NCBI RefSeq assembly: GCF_000208865.1
Contig: NC_018387.1
Span: 1,965,120-2,029,119 of the forward strand
DNA length: 64,000 nucleotides
Reading direction: 5' to 3'
From: Neospora caninum Liverpool
Taxonomy: Eukaryota > Apicomplexa > Conoidasida > Eucoccidiorida > Sarcocystidae
Positions 23,530 to 35,668 of the stretch are shown in pieces. The number at the start of each line of letters is the position of its first letter. The first letter of the stretch is position 1. Under the pieces are notes generated by a model. The model worked only from the letters and a program-made list of their open reading frames with translations, was not told where the DNA came from and searched no databases. A program made the position numbers and the translations under genes.

Positions 23530-25650
23530 ACAAGCATGCTGCAGGTTCTACAATAAATTGTTTCGGTATATTTCATCAGCATTTTGCGCACTCATTAGTG
23601 TTCACCACCCACTGTTCTGGACTCCAGTCACATACTTGCGGTCAACGGACAGGAAACCACTCAGGGACCAATGAACGTGTCGCACTCGCTTGCATCTGTA
23701 TCGCCAAAACTCCACTACACAAAAACGTTTTCAGCTGCCATTCTGCGAACTTCTTCTGGGCTCTTGGATTTCCGTACATGAGTGAACGCTCCCTAAAAAT
23801 GAGGAAAAACTCTTTCCTTTTTCGGCGACGGCAGACCCAACCCGAACACTTCCGCGAACATCAGAAATGCTCTCGATCCTTTTTGTCCAGCAAAAAAAGC
23901 GTTAGACGAAATATGACAGCAAGCACAAACAGTGGAACCAAGCCACTAAGCTGTCTGACCAGTTTGTGCCGGAAGGTAGAGACCCCGCAGTTCGGCGCGT
24001 TTGTTCTACTCTTGCTGGAATTCGCTTCTTTCTGCCATTGGACCGAGGGGATTCAATCCATAGGTGTGTCGTCTCCTCTTTCCCGTTCACCGCTCTCCGT
24101 ACCCTTTCCATTCCCCCCTCTGAACAAGACGTTCTCAGTGGTCTAGGTGGATGCAGCAGTCTTCCAGCTGAGTGACAGTTTTCCCACAAAAGCAAAAACA
24201 CACGCTATCGGTGTACTTAGTATACTCGACTGCACGCCTTGCAGAAAATGTGGCCAGATAGCTTGCCGAAGCAAAACCTGTCCACATCTGCCAATCTAAC
24301 CTATCTCGGACTGGACTAACGCAATCAGTTTGCCAGGTCGAAGTCCTCGGCGGATGCGAACGAAATCCTCCCCCCAAAATAAAAAGTTGCTACAGCTCAT
24401 GAGTCGACTCGACTCCTCATGTAAAAAACACGGCAACTGTTTTCTTCCTCTCCAGCGGTGCCTCCCGACCCTTTTGAGAATCTGGGACCTGGAACTGAGT
24501 TTCCTTCTAGTGCGTACTGGCATGCGCCGTTAACCTACATAGGCATACGCCTATGGCGGTCCATGCGTCTACATCTCTATAGATGTGGATACAGCTAAGT
24601 AATGGGTGGTCTAAGATTTGACTGCACGTGCACACAGGGATGATTCCGTTTCTCAGTGATAAAGAATACATGCTGAAAATCTGCCCCCTTTCGCGATCTC
24701 CTCCTAGACCAAACTGCGGGATCACACCCCGTAGCACGAGAGGCTTCATGGCTAAATTAGAATCACGACGCTGCCGCAGCCAAGTGCTTCTGTTTCACCC
24801 ATGACTCTCCTGAACCTCTCTTTTACCCGAAAGCTTTCTCTCACGTGACTGAGGCGCGGAAAACTTCCAAAGCCGACCATGACCTTTGACATGTGAGTGA
24901 ATTCAAATGCTTTTTGCGTGTCTCTGTTATCTCCTGTGACGCGAAAAAACTTTTGAAAGCTACAGTTCGACTGTCTCCACTTCAAAATCTGATTTAGTCG
25001 CGCCACGATGGAGCCCCTCCCCCCCCCTCTCACTAGTCGTAACTCATGTCCGAAGCTCACAGACAAGTCCGAACAAGCCTGACAGGTCACACTGCTCTCT
25101 AAAGCACCTGCTACATCTACCCGACAGCTTTATACATCTCTGCTTAAATACGAATACTTCTGTCGCTCTACATGTAAAGAGATAGACGCGCCGAGACGTC
25201 AGACCCTTTGAACGCCTCCTGATCTAGCAGTGTGGCCGTCAACAGCGGGTTTGTCCATCTACGGGTAGATCTACGCTGAATGAGAAGTTTTGCCGGGATT
25301 ACAGAGTTTCCGGTGCTCAAGGTTCAGTTACGCCCGGCCGTAAACTTGCACGTGAGAAAGCACGACCACCGCAAACTTGTGCTCGAGCCTGTCACTTCAA
25401 AAGGGAAATTTCGGCTGGCATACAGCCCCCCCAAAACAATCCTCTGTCGGGAACAGAGTCTGCAGAGACCAGAGAAGGCGCCCGCTAGCCGAGAGGAAAA
25501 CTGTTGGGCTGGGGAGACGTGACACCAGACCCCCAAGAAAACGCGAGGGAGTGAGAGCGGAGCCTGAGATGGAATTGACGACAGCAGACCAGACGTGGGA
25601 CCTGAGGGCGTCGGGCGTCTCCCTTACGAAGCGAGTTCTTCGCCGGTGCC
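23530..25650. other. Convergent intergenic region, 3' UTRs
   Basis: About 2.1 kb between the plus-strand 713-aa gene and the minus-strand Nup88-like gene, which converge here. It should hold both 3' UTRs. Scattered short open frames (the longest 182 codons at 23598-24146) lack splice or homology support. I see no gene. Confidence 0.5.
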
Positions 25651-28600
25651 CTACAGAGACACCTTCTGCATGAGCGACTCCAACGCTGCTTGGCGTTCGT
25701 GAAGCAGAGACAGCTGACTCCCACCGGCTTCGATGACTCCTAGCAGCTTCGCTGCAACTGAAGACCAAACACAAGGACAGGACGAAACCGCTGCTGGGAC
25801 GAGAAACCGGCATGACTCTCCAGAATTGGCGGGAACAAACAGTCTTTGCAGCCGCGAGAACACACATGCTGCTTTTTTCCTAGCCTGCTCACTGGGGAAC
25901 TGCTGCAACTGTCCGAACGCAAGGCGTCGCTCTCACCTTTTCGCTCTTCGATCTCCATCTCACTCTCTCCTTCACCGCCAAAAAAACCTTTCGGTTCTCC
26001 GATCCTCCCTCCCTTTCCTGCGGCATGGAAGCCGGCGCCCCCGAAAACGACGCCTTCCTCTCCGCTCCTCTCCACGTCTTCTTCGGCCGCGAGACCGCGT
26101 TGGGTTCCATTGAGCCGGCAGCGCTCAAGAATAATATGCGGAAGCTTGGCGACGTCTGTCTCCAGCTTTGCCCAGGCCTCTTCAAGCTCTTGAAGCCGCA
26201 GCGATTCATCCTTTTGTCGAAGTTGTCTCCCCGCTTCTACGCAGAGACTCTCCAAGAGGGCCTACTCGGCAACAGGGGCGAAAGGAGAAGAACCAGTGAG
26301 CAGAGTGAGCACTGTGGACCCAACAGAACTAACCGCTTTGGTGTAGGCACGAATTCGCCCAGAGCCAAGAAGCTAGACGATTGAGAGAGGAAAAGAGAGC
26401 AGTCCCGACACTCAGGACAAAGAGACAACCTACGGCGGAAGGAACAGCCGTCGAGAAATACCGACAAACACTTGCTTCTCTTGATCTGTTCTGATCTCTC
26501 TTCCGGCCACGCTGTTCTTTCTCCTCGCGCTCGTTCACCTTCCAACCCCTTTTCTCCATCTCGACCTCAGCTCTTTTTCTGTGTCTATCTCCTTATACTT
26601 CCTCCTCCCCCTCACTTCCCTTTCTCTCTCTGTGGCGTTGGGTCCTCACCATGTTCGTTTGCACTTGTTCGAGGCGCTTCTCATCCTCCTTCTGGCGGCG
26701 CGTCTGTCGCTCGTGCGTCTCCCACATTTCCTTCACTTGCGTCTCCAACGCGTTTGCACACCGCGCCAGGTTCGCCGTCGTCGAAGACCGCAGGCGACGT
26801 TCCCCTTGCCTCAGAGACTGGAGCAGATTCGCATCTGCGAATTGGAGCGTGGTCACCAGAGAGCTGGCGAACTGCAAGCCACGCGCAGAAACAAAACGTC
26901 CGAGCTGGGCAACAGGCCAACCAGAGAGCGGCCAACCCCCACTCCTGGAGAGTTTTCGCGCCCACAAGACCCAGGAAAAAGAAGGGAAGCCTGCCGCGCG
27001 ACATCTGCGTCTGCGCAGAGGAAGAACGCTACGAACAAAAGGAGAGCAGGCGACACACTGGGACGAAAGAAACGAAAAAGACAAGCGGTGGCCCCAGCAC
27101 ACAGCCGACAAAAAGGAGCCTCAACCGCGCTCTCCAAGCTTCTCGTTGTTCACGGAGCAAGGTAAACGAGTCAGAGACACTGCACAGTTGAGATCCCTTT
27201 GCATTGTGTCTCTTCGTCTGTCGGAGTAAACTTGAAAGGACCCGAGAACCGGCGCTCGCCTCTCCTTGTCCCCTCGAAGAGAAGGCTCCTCGCCCTCAAA
27301 GACCCCACGCCTTCGCGCCCCGTCACCCCCTGCACTGACCTCGGCTGCGGCTGCAGTCGCGTGCCGCATGTCTTTCGTCGCGCCGCTTGCCGAGGCTTTT
27401 TGCGCCGCGGAAGCGGCCGCTCGGATTTTCTCTCGCACTTGCTCCACCTGTGCTTGGTGGCGCCTGAGCATCTCCGCTGCATGCGCCTGCAGATCCTTCG
27501 TCCCCGCTTGCTTCGGCAGAGCCACGGACGCGCCAGCGCGGGCGCCTACGCCTTCTGGTCTGCCTGCGCCGATGCCAGCGGCCGCTCGCCCAAAGAGCAG
27601 AGGACTCACGTCCAGAGAAAACAGAAAGAGAGAAGAAGACAGACAAGAGCCCACGAGGGCGAGAGCCGGAAAGGCCCCGGCCGAGGCTGCTTCTCTGTGG
27701 GAGTCGCTTGCGTGCTTCAGCGTCTGCAGGGCCAGGGAACAAAGGAGCGGTCCTTGAGCAGCTGCATTCGCACACGCTCCCTCGTCCTGCGTCTCGGCTC
27801 CTCCCGCGTTCTTCACGGCGAGCACCCCACACAACGACACCCACGGTCGGCTCACGTCTCCGATAGGCCCCCAGGCGTCTCCTGGCGCCGCTGCAGCGGA
27901 GGCCTCCCTGGAAGCCGAGAGGAAATGACACTGGAGGAGACACACGCGACACGCGTCGTAGACGAAGGCCGCCGGCACTGCCGACACGGTCAGCGAAGGA
28001 GGCAAGGGAAGCAGCCCCAGTCGCCCGGCGACGCAGCTGTGAGCCTTTGACCCGCACACGCCCTCTGGACAGCGAGAAGCCGAGGGCGAAGAAAGAGGGT
28101 CTCTGGCGTCTGCGGCAGCGTCGCAAAAGTGAGATTTTTGAAGAAGGAAGAACTGGAGATGTTTCGCGCCTGGTGCGCCGCCCGCGCCATGGTTTCCAGT
28201 CTGACCTTCCGTGCCCTGCAATTCGCTTTGTTCTCCACACACCGTCCGCATGCAAGGCGTGATCTCGTCTGCCGACGCCCACACAAGGAGGTCTCCTGCC
28301 TCCGTAGCTGTGAGGAGCATCGTCAACGGATTCGTGGCGAAGAGTTGCACTCCGCAAAGAAGACGGTCGTTCTTCGCAGCTCCATCCGCGTCCTCTTCCG
28401 CGCCGCCTTTTCCAGCTGTCACGACGCAGTCTCGGACTGGCTGCTCCGCCGCGCGCACATCCTGCGGGCCCTCCTTTTCCGGGGCGTCTCTCTTTTCATC
28501 GTCCTTCTCGGTCCTCCGAAGGTCGCCTCTCAACGTGAGCCATTGCGCGGCAGGCACGCGTCGCCTGGCGGCGTCCTCTGGGCCGAACTGTCTCTCCTGA

Positions 28601-30831
28601 GGCCCGCGTATCGGAGCCTCCGACGGCACTGCATCCAAGCTTTCACCGACGCTCCGCTCGTCTCGCTGAATCAGCCACAGGCGCGTCTGGGGATCCAGGA
28701 GACACGCGTCGTGGCTGTCCCATCGTTCTCCCGCATCCTGCTCCGCTTCGACTGCTTCTTCGAGCAGCCGCGCCTGCGTCGTCGCCTCCCGGAGAGCGAG
28801 AGCGAGCGGCGCAGGAAGGGCGGGGACGCGGCTGGGCAGGAACGGACAGAAACAGAGACACGCAGGCGCGTCTTCCTCGCCTTCCACCGCCACAGACGCA
28901 GGCGACAGGAAGACAGAGAGCGCCGGCCAGAGGTCCAGAGCCTCCGACGAGCAGCCCAACGCAAAGTCCACTGGCAGAGTGCGCCTTCTCTCCGCGCCCC
29001 ACGCTGACTGCGAGGCGGGAGGCTGGTCAGAGGAAGTCTGCCTGGGGTCTCGAGGCAGGCAGGAAGGAATGAAGATCTCCGTTTCCGGATGTTCTGTGCT
29101 CACGGCCACGTCGAACAGCCGCAGGACCGCCTGCTCAGCGTCGGCACCTTCGTCGCAACCCGCAGTCGACAGAGAGCCTTCTCTGCGGGGAGTCGGCGCC
29201 TCGTGGGAGAGGAGGACCAAGGCCGTCTCCGCGAAAGGGTGGAACAGACACTTGACCATGTCCCGGCGGGGCGGAGGCCCTGTCGGAGGGGGACACGCGC
29301 CGGAAGAAGTGCCGGGCGTGGGGAGTTCGAGGTTTCGCTGCAACTCGTCGAGGAGAAGAAGTCCGCGGACGCGTACCACTGTCTCGCCGTCTGTCTCTTC
29401 CTCTTCGTCCCAGTCTTCGTCTCGCAGCCAGCGAAGGACAGGTCGACGCGACGAGGCCTCCGAGCTCTCCCTCTCTCCGCCGTCTCCACAGACCGGTCCC
29501 CTGGCCCCATCCCTCGACTCGGGCCCAGCGAGTGCGGCGACGCAGCAGGCAGACCGTGAGAGAAGGGCGATGGCAGAGCCCGAGGCGTTGCAGCAGACGA
29601 ACGAGAACGGACCTTGCGTTTCGACGTCGTATCCCAGCACGCTTACCAACGTAGTGTACGCCTGCGCCGTCTCGCCAGCGGCGGGGGTTTCTCTGGAACC
29701 GCCGCAAAGTTCGAAACCGTTCTCGGCCGCAGGCTGCGGAGACACTCGAATCGCCACGACGCTGCTGGGTGCTCCGCGTGCAGGAAACGACGAGCTCCAC
29801 TGACGCACAATGGAGAACGAATACGGCCCTCCCGCGGTTCCGGAGCCTCTCGAAGACTCCCCGCCGGCACAGCTGCAGCTGAGTTGGACAGGAAGCAGGT
29901 CTCCGGGAGGGGTTGAGGGGGACGTCTCCGTGGACGGGAGGGGCGAGGCAGCCGGGACAGAACCGGACGCAGGCCGCGCGCTTCGCTGATGAAGTTGTCG
30001 CCGGTGGCTATCTGCGCGCGCGGCGTGCGAGATCGTGGAAATCTTTTCTCGGATGTGGGCGTGGGTGAGCGCCGAGCTGGGGAAGACTGAGGAAAACGAG
30101 CGGGAGGCGACACACGCACTTTGGCCTTCACTCCGCCTGTCTCTGTCCTCGCGGCCCGCGTCCCCGTCACTCGCCTCGAAGTGCTGGACACGCTCCAAGA
30201 AGGGCGAAGCAGCTTTGTCAGTTATCCAGAAGAGAGAAGAAAGTGGAAGGGGAGAACCCGTGCAGCTCGACCGCACCCTGTCCCTGCAGTCTCCAGTCTC
30301 CTCACTGGCGGCAACCTTCGGGGCGCCTCCGAGGGGGGAGGCGCGCACAGCACACGCCGCGCCTGCCGACTCAGAGCCAGAAGGAAAGAGTGGCGCTGAG
30401 AAAGGCGACGGAGTGGAAGAAGAGGGCGCGGCCGGAAACAAAGAACTCTGGTCGCGTCCTAAAGACGTGTCGTTGAGTTGCAGTGGAGTCGCACCCGACA
30501 ACTGTGCAAACATGGGGGAAGAAGACAGACCTACTCCAGAAAGAGAAGAGGAAGAAGAGGACGAGCCTAAGAGGGAAGGCGCAGTGAGTGATGCGGAGGA
30601 GGAAGAGGGTTGAGTGGAGGGAGGAAAGAGAGAAGAAGAGCCCAGAGAGGAGGACAGGGAGGCCGAGGAAGCAAAGAGGGAAGGCGTGGAGAGTTTCGCT
30701 TTCTCCTCGCCACCCGTAGGAAGGAGGGACGATGAACTGGGGAAGAGAGATTGCTGGCCGCCTGCAGCCGTCGCAGAGCTCGTCGGTTTAGACGACGGCG
30801 CAGAGGTAGGAACGCCGAAAAAACTGGACAT
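25651..30831 (-). CDS. Nup88/Nup82-like nuclear pore protein, 1,381 aa
   Basis: Exons: 30831-27340, 26871-26650, 26261-25937, 25757-25651; junctions are GT-AG and phases 0, 0, 1 fit. Residues 1-170 are Ser/Ala/Pro-rich with repeated SLF and LFP words. Residues about 340-1090 have the spaced hydrophobic strands of a beta-propeller. Two stretches resemble the Nup88 propeller: FVCCNASGSAIALLSRSACC, and VKCLFHPFAETALVLLS followed shortly by VLRLFDVA. From about residue 1110 the chain is almost all coiled coil through exons 2-4 (for example MWETHERQTRRQKEDEKRLE), ending MQKVSL. Propeller followed by C-terminal coiled coil is the Nup88/Nup82 plan; in other eukaryotes that protein sits on the cytoplasmic face of the pore in the mRNA-export complex. 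The protein is longer than human Nup88 (741 aa) because of low-complexity inserts. The start CAAAGATGT is a good context. Another propeller-plus-coil protein is the main alternative. Confidence 0.7.
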
Positions 30832-33734
30832 CTTTGCGAGGGGAGAAAGAGACGAAGGAAGAATCCAAGGATGAAAAAAGTCGGAGAGAAGAACGACGTG
30901 GTCACGAGAAAACACGGGAAGTTATTTCTCGTTGGAGGGAGCCAGCCGACGGCAAAAAAAGCACCTGGTACTCGAGAGAATCAAAAGCTGTGAAGGAAAG
31001 GCACTAAAGCACGTGTAACATTTCTGCTGTTTCTGTTTTTCGCAAGGACACCGGAAAGAACAGCGACCTGTACATACACCCGAGGTCCCCGCGGGTTGGA
31101 CGTAGACGCAAAAGCGCTCCTTGTGCCTCCGCTCGCCGAAGCACAGGAAGCGGCACGGTGGAGAGGCAGAGCGAAAATACAAAGGGGAAAACCGTGAGAG
31201 ATAGATGAAGCGCGTCTTCAAGAGAGAGCCTGTCGAGAGAATCGCCTGGCAAGGGAGCGGGCGCGGTTTGTACAAGAGAGGCTGCGCGGGGCGTGTCACC
31301 GTCCGGCGCGCGAGAAGGGGAAGTGCAAAGGGAAACGGAAAGAAGGATGAAGGCGAAGGGAGAAACAGAGGCACGAGCGAGCAGGCCATGCAGAAACGTC
31401 GATTTTTTTGTGCTTGCATGCTCGCTTCTAGCTCGGCAAAAGTCGAAGAAGCGGGACAAGAACTGCCGCCTGAGCTGTCGAGACAGCGCAAAGCGGGCGG
31501 GACGCGCATCCGCAAACAAAGAAAAGGTAGAGGAATTGACCGGAAGACGCGAACAAAGGACACGAACCTTAACGGAGACTCTTTTCCCTTAGACGAGGCG
31601 CAAATACATAGAGAAGGAAGAAGAGGGGCCAGCGAGACAGCACGAAAGACAACTCGAGCGATTGGCGGGCTTCCAGCGTCGAGAGTGTCTGTAGGAAAGT
31701 GGAGCGTCCTTGGCTGCGCCCAAGACGAAGAGATATCTACGTAAGCCGATATCGCCTTGTGTTTCGGCGTGTTTTTTGCGGCTGTTGCCGAGGAGAAAAG
31801 GCGCCCGCCCCCCCTCTCCTTTCCAGCGGAAAACTGCATGCACGACGTTTCTGGATCCGCCACGAACAAGCGCTGCAACCTCGCCACAACCACGGCAGAA
31901 ACGAACGAAGAAGGCCTTCATCTCTCTGTGTGGTCGAAGATGTTTCTGCTGCCGAGTGGACCAGGGAAAAGACTGTTTCTCGAAACCGAGATCTGCGCTT
32001 GGCCGAGAGAGAAGAGAGAAGAGAGAAAAGTGTGTAAAGCGCCCAGCGCGGTGTGTGTGCGTGTCGCCCGGGGCCCGTGCGGCTCTCGAGCGAGTTCTGA
32101 GATTCCGGGGAAGTCGAGAGCACCTCAGAAGGTGCGTGACCCCAGCAAAAGAAGGGCTTTGATCGGAGAGACACACACAGAGAAGGTGAAAGGATCCGGG
32201 AGAAAGAGGGCAGAGCGCTCCTGACGCCGGTCGAGTCATCTTCTAGGCTGTTGAGCCGCAGCCGAGGGAAAATTTCAGAGCCCAACAAAACGCGAACGCA
32301 CAGAAATTGAAAAGGTTCAGAAAGGAGAGCGGCAGACTGCGACCCTGTTACACGGCGCAAGAGGTCCGAAAAAAGCGACACCGGAGGCCGAGCCGTCGCA
32401 CAGATTCGCAGGAAGGAACCTGTGCTCGTACATCTTCCTCACGCCGTACAAACGGCAAGTTAACGCACAGCCACCCACGTACTTTACACTATAGAGACAT
32501 AAGTACGAAGCAGATGGCGCGGAAGTCAACTCTTTCAGGTCCAGTTAGTTCCCTGTACCACGAGCAATTTTTTGGGTCTTTGTTCTCGGCTGCTGCGGCG
32601 ACATCATCACCGGTCCCGTTGAGAACCTGGAAAGAGGCCATACAGCGCGAGGGGACTCCAAAGTGATTAGAGAGCCATGCAGCTGATCGGCAGCGTATCT
32701 CTATCGGACAGCACGCGTGGATGAGCGCCGTCTTGCGGTAAGCACCCAGACCCAGCGATGGATCAGTGTCTCAGTCTCGACACACCGTTTTTTGTCAACG
32801 GCTTGTGGCTACACATCGACACAGGCGAAGGCGCCAAGAGAGAGAGGCCCCAAGCCCACGAAATACACGAAGAGGAGATCTGTAGGCTGCCCTTGGCTTT
32901 CCTCTCTTTACTACGGGGCCCGGGGTGTCGGGACACCAGGTGGAGTGTGCCTCGTCTAGAAGGGGTGACTGAGAAACGCCGAGAGCGGGAACCGCACGCG
33001 CTTTTTTAAAGACGCGATGTGTTTTTTTTCGAAAGAGCGTGCGCGACGCCTCGAGAGATTGGATCCCTTTTCTGTTCTCTGTCGGGCTGTTTCCGTGGTC
33101 TTTGCCGTCTCGGTCTCTCACGGGTCACAGACCCCTTTCCGCCGAGCTGTTTCGGTGGAGTCTAGGGCTGGCGGAACCGTTTGCTCGCGACTCCGCCGGA
33201 TAAAAAAAAGGGTTACAAAAAATACCTGATGGCAATCTGCCTTGCCGTGCAGAAGAGAGGTCCTCACGACCCACACACACACACACGCACACACGCGAGT
33301 CTGTACGGTCTGTATGTACACTTGGAATCAAGCTGAAACTTCATTTCTGACTTGTTTCTAGTTCCTTCCTAAATCATTCCCTTCCTGTGGGGTTGCGAAA
33401 CGCCACCCTGTTTTCCTCTTCCTCGATCGCCTCGAGTGCTCCACACCACCAGCGGAGAAACCCAGCAGCGATTCTTTCTTGGTCAAGGACATTGACAAGC
33501 TGCGTTGCATTCCCTCTTTCTCTCTCGCCCTTTCACTTGAGAGTTCCCCCCTTGAGACACACACAGTCGCCACACATCGGCATCACCTTAACTGAGCTCT
33601 GAGGGACAATCGAACCTTTCTTTTCCTCCGCTTCTTTCCGTCTTGTCGTTCTCCCGAGAGCGCGAAGCGGAACACAGCACTGAAACAGGCTGCTCGCACC
33701 CGCGTTTGAGGCCGGACACAACACCAGGGTCTCC
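30832..33734. other. Intergenic, PRI2 3' UTR and Nup88-like promoter/5' UTR
   Basis: About 2.9 kb between two minus-strand genes. The right half should be the PRI2 3' UTR and the left half the promoter and 5' UTR of the Nup88-like gene. The left part is strongly pyrimidine-rich on the minus strand, which opens a spurious 323-codon frame (30922-31893). TGCATGC lies at 31835-31841. I see no gene. Confidence 0.6.
33272..33296. repeat. (CA)n microsatellite
   Basis: A CA tract with one G interruption, in the predicted PRI2 3' flank. Confidence 0.9.
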
Positions 33735-35633
33735 TCACGCCATAGTCACGTCTTCTTCCACTTTCTCGCCCTTTGTCTCCGCGGGAGACGCCGAAGCAGA
33801 CGAGGGAGCGCCCCCCTGCCGTCGGGCGTAGCGTCGGCTTGCCTCGTAGAAATGATTGGGATGGTTTCCCACGCCTTCGCCTGCATCGGCAAAGGGAGAA
33901 AGGACGCAGCCGGAGAGAAGTGCAAACGGTGCTGGCCGACCGCAAAACGCCCTCCCCCCCCCCGCCAGAGAAACACCACTTGCGCCTGCCTGGACACTGC
34001 ATGTCAAGGGTCTGCCTCCACAGCCCCCGTCCATGTGGGGATCGTGGAAGGCCGCATTTCTGAGAGAAAAGGTAAAAACGTACACCGTCTCAGAGTCTAA
34101 CCTAGAGATGTGCCAAACCGTCTGCATGCGCACACCTCTACCCTCTCCCCTGGCTCCAACCGCGAAGAAAAGACGGAAAGACAGCGTCCCCGCTGTTCTT
34201 TCTTCTCGCCGCGACAGCGGAAAAAACGCAAACTGCACTCGCGCCTGTCACGCCTCCCCAAGCTTCACGGCCATCGAGCGAGTCGAGGAGAAAGCCGGGA
34301 TGCTTCCGCGAGAAGCACGCAGAGACCCTCGCGTCGACCCCAGGAAGGCGGGAATGGAGAAAGACGAAAAGAGAAAAGACAGGAAAGGCCGAGGAGAAAG
34401 GGCCATGGTTGTCAGGTGCCGCCGAGGAACGGGAGAGAGAGCGAAGAGGACGCAGCCACGTCTTACCTTCGCTTCCAGGGTGCGTTTGCATGAAGAACTC
34501 GCGACACGCCAGTTGATACTCGTTCGTGTCTTTGTACTTGAGGACAGGCAGCAGTTGGTTGACTGCGCGACACGAGAGAGGGAAAGCACAGGAAAACGCG
34601 ATCCCTTAGGACAGGTGTGACCCTCGGGGAGGAAAACAGTGAGACAAGCACAAGACGCGAAATGCGCGAAAGGCTGCCGCCACAGGGGTCTGAGCATCCA
34701 TTTGAATGCACATGTCTCTCGTCGCGCTCCCATCGCGACTCCCAGGGCCTCGTGCGAAAAAACAACCCCGCGCAACGAAAAAGCGTCTTCCTGCTTTCGC
34801 GGCTTTCCCCGCCTCGATCATACGGCGCCCTCTGCGCTCCAAAAAAAGGGGGCCCCTTTCCCTGTGGAGTCGAGCACCTCTCTTCTTCGCCCTAAACCCT
34901 TCCAAGTTAAAGACACGAGTTCGACTCTCGCCGTTTGCGAGCTTTCCGTGCGGCGGAAAGCTTGCATGAACCGGGAACAACGAGTGAACCGCAAAAAGAT
35001 AAATCAAGCCATCCGATATGCACCACGGACGACATGCCTGCAGACAGGCCACCGGCTTTTCTGGGAAGTCAAGACGCCAGAAACGTTTGGAGTTTCGAAG
35101 TCGCCGCCTTTTAAAGTTCCTGAAACGAGACTGGGAACCTTCGTTCGGCGGGCTTTCTCCCCTGCACTTAACAGCGGTCGCGGGTGCCCCCGCCTCGGGC
35201 CCGCAGAGCGTCAACCGGTTTTCGATTTGCCAAGACACGAGCGGTTTTCTAAAAGACGTTTGAAGCATCTCGGCTGTACGTACAGCTGAGGCCGAACTCG
35301 CTGAGCAGCTTCTGGAGCTGCGGCCTGTCGAAGTGCTTGAACGGACATCCGTGGAAGTCGCCGACGCCGGGAGTCTGTCAGAAGCGTCGCAACAAAGTGA
35401 AGGACAGGCAAGTGTGAAGGCACAAAATACTCGCAGAAAGGCCTGTAAAGACAAACGAAGGGAAAGAGCGAAGGAAGCGCGGAAAAGAAGAGTGAACGGT
35501 GACGCGAGAAGGCGGAGATCGACGGGGCGACGGCGTGGCAAAGTTTGGCGAGCTCGAAGATGACACACATACATTCAGGCAGGCAGCATCTATCTCTCTC
35601 TACCACTCGGGAGCACGTCATCTACATATACAC

Positions 35634-35668
<35 letters not shown>

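Noticed and set aside
26472..27191. 239-codon plus-strand open frame
   Set aside because: It lies antisense to exons and introns of the Nup88-like gene in GC-rich DNA, where other frames stay open by composition. It has no splice or homology support.
30922..31893. 323-codon minus-strand open frame
   Set aside because: Composition is dominated by Ser, Leu, Phe, Pro and Cys from a pyrimidine-rich tract, which is what a coccidian 5' UTR or promoter gives. There is no domain-like patterning, and it sits just upstream of the Nup88-like start.
33856..34620. 254-codon plus-strand open frame
   Set aside because: It is antisense to PRI2 exons 16-17 and the intron between them.
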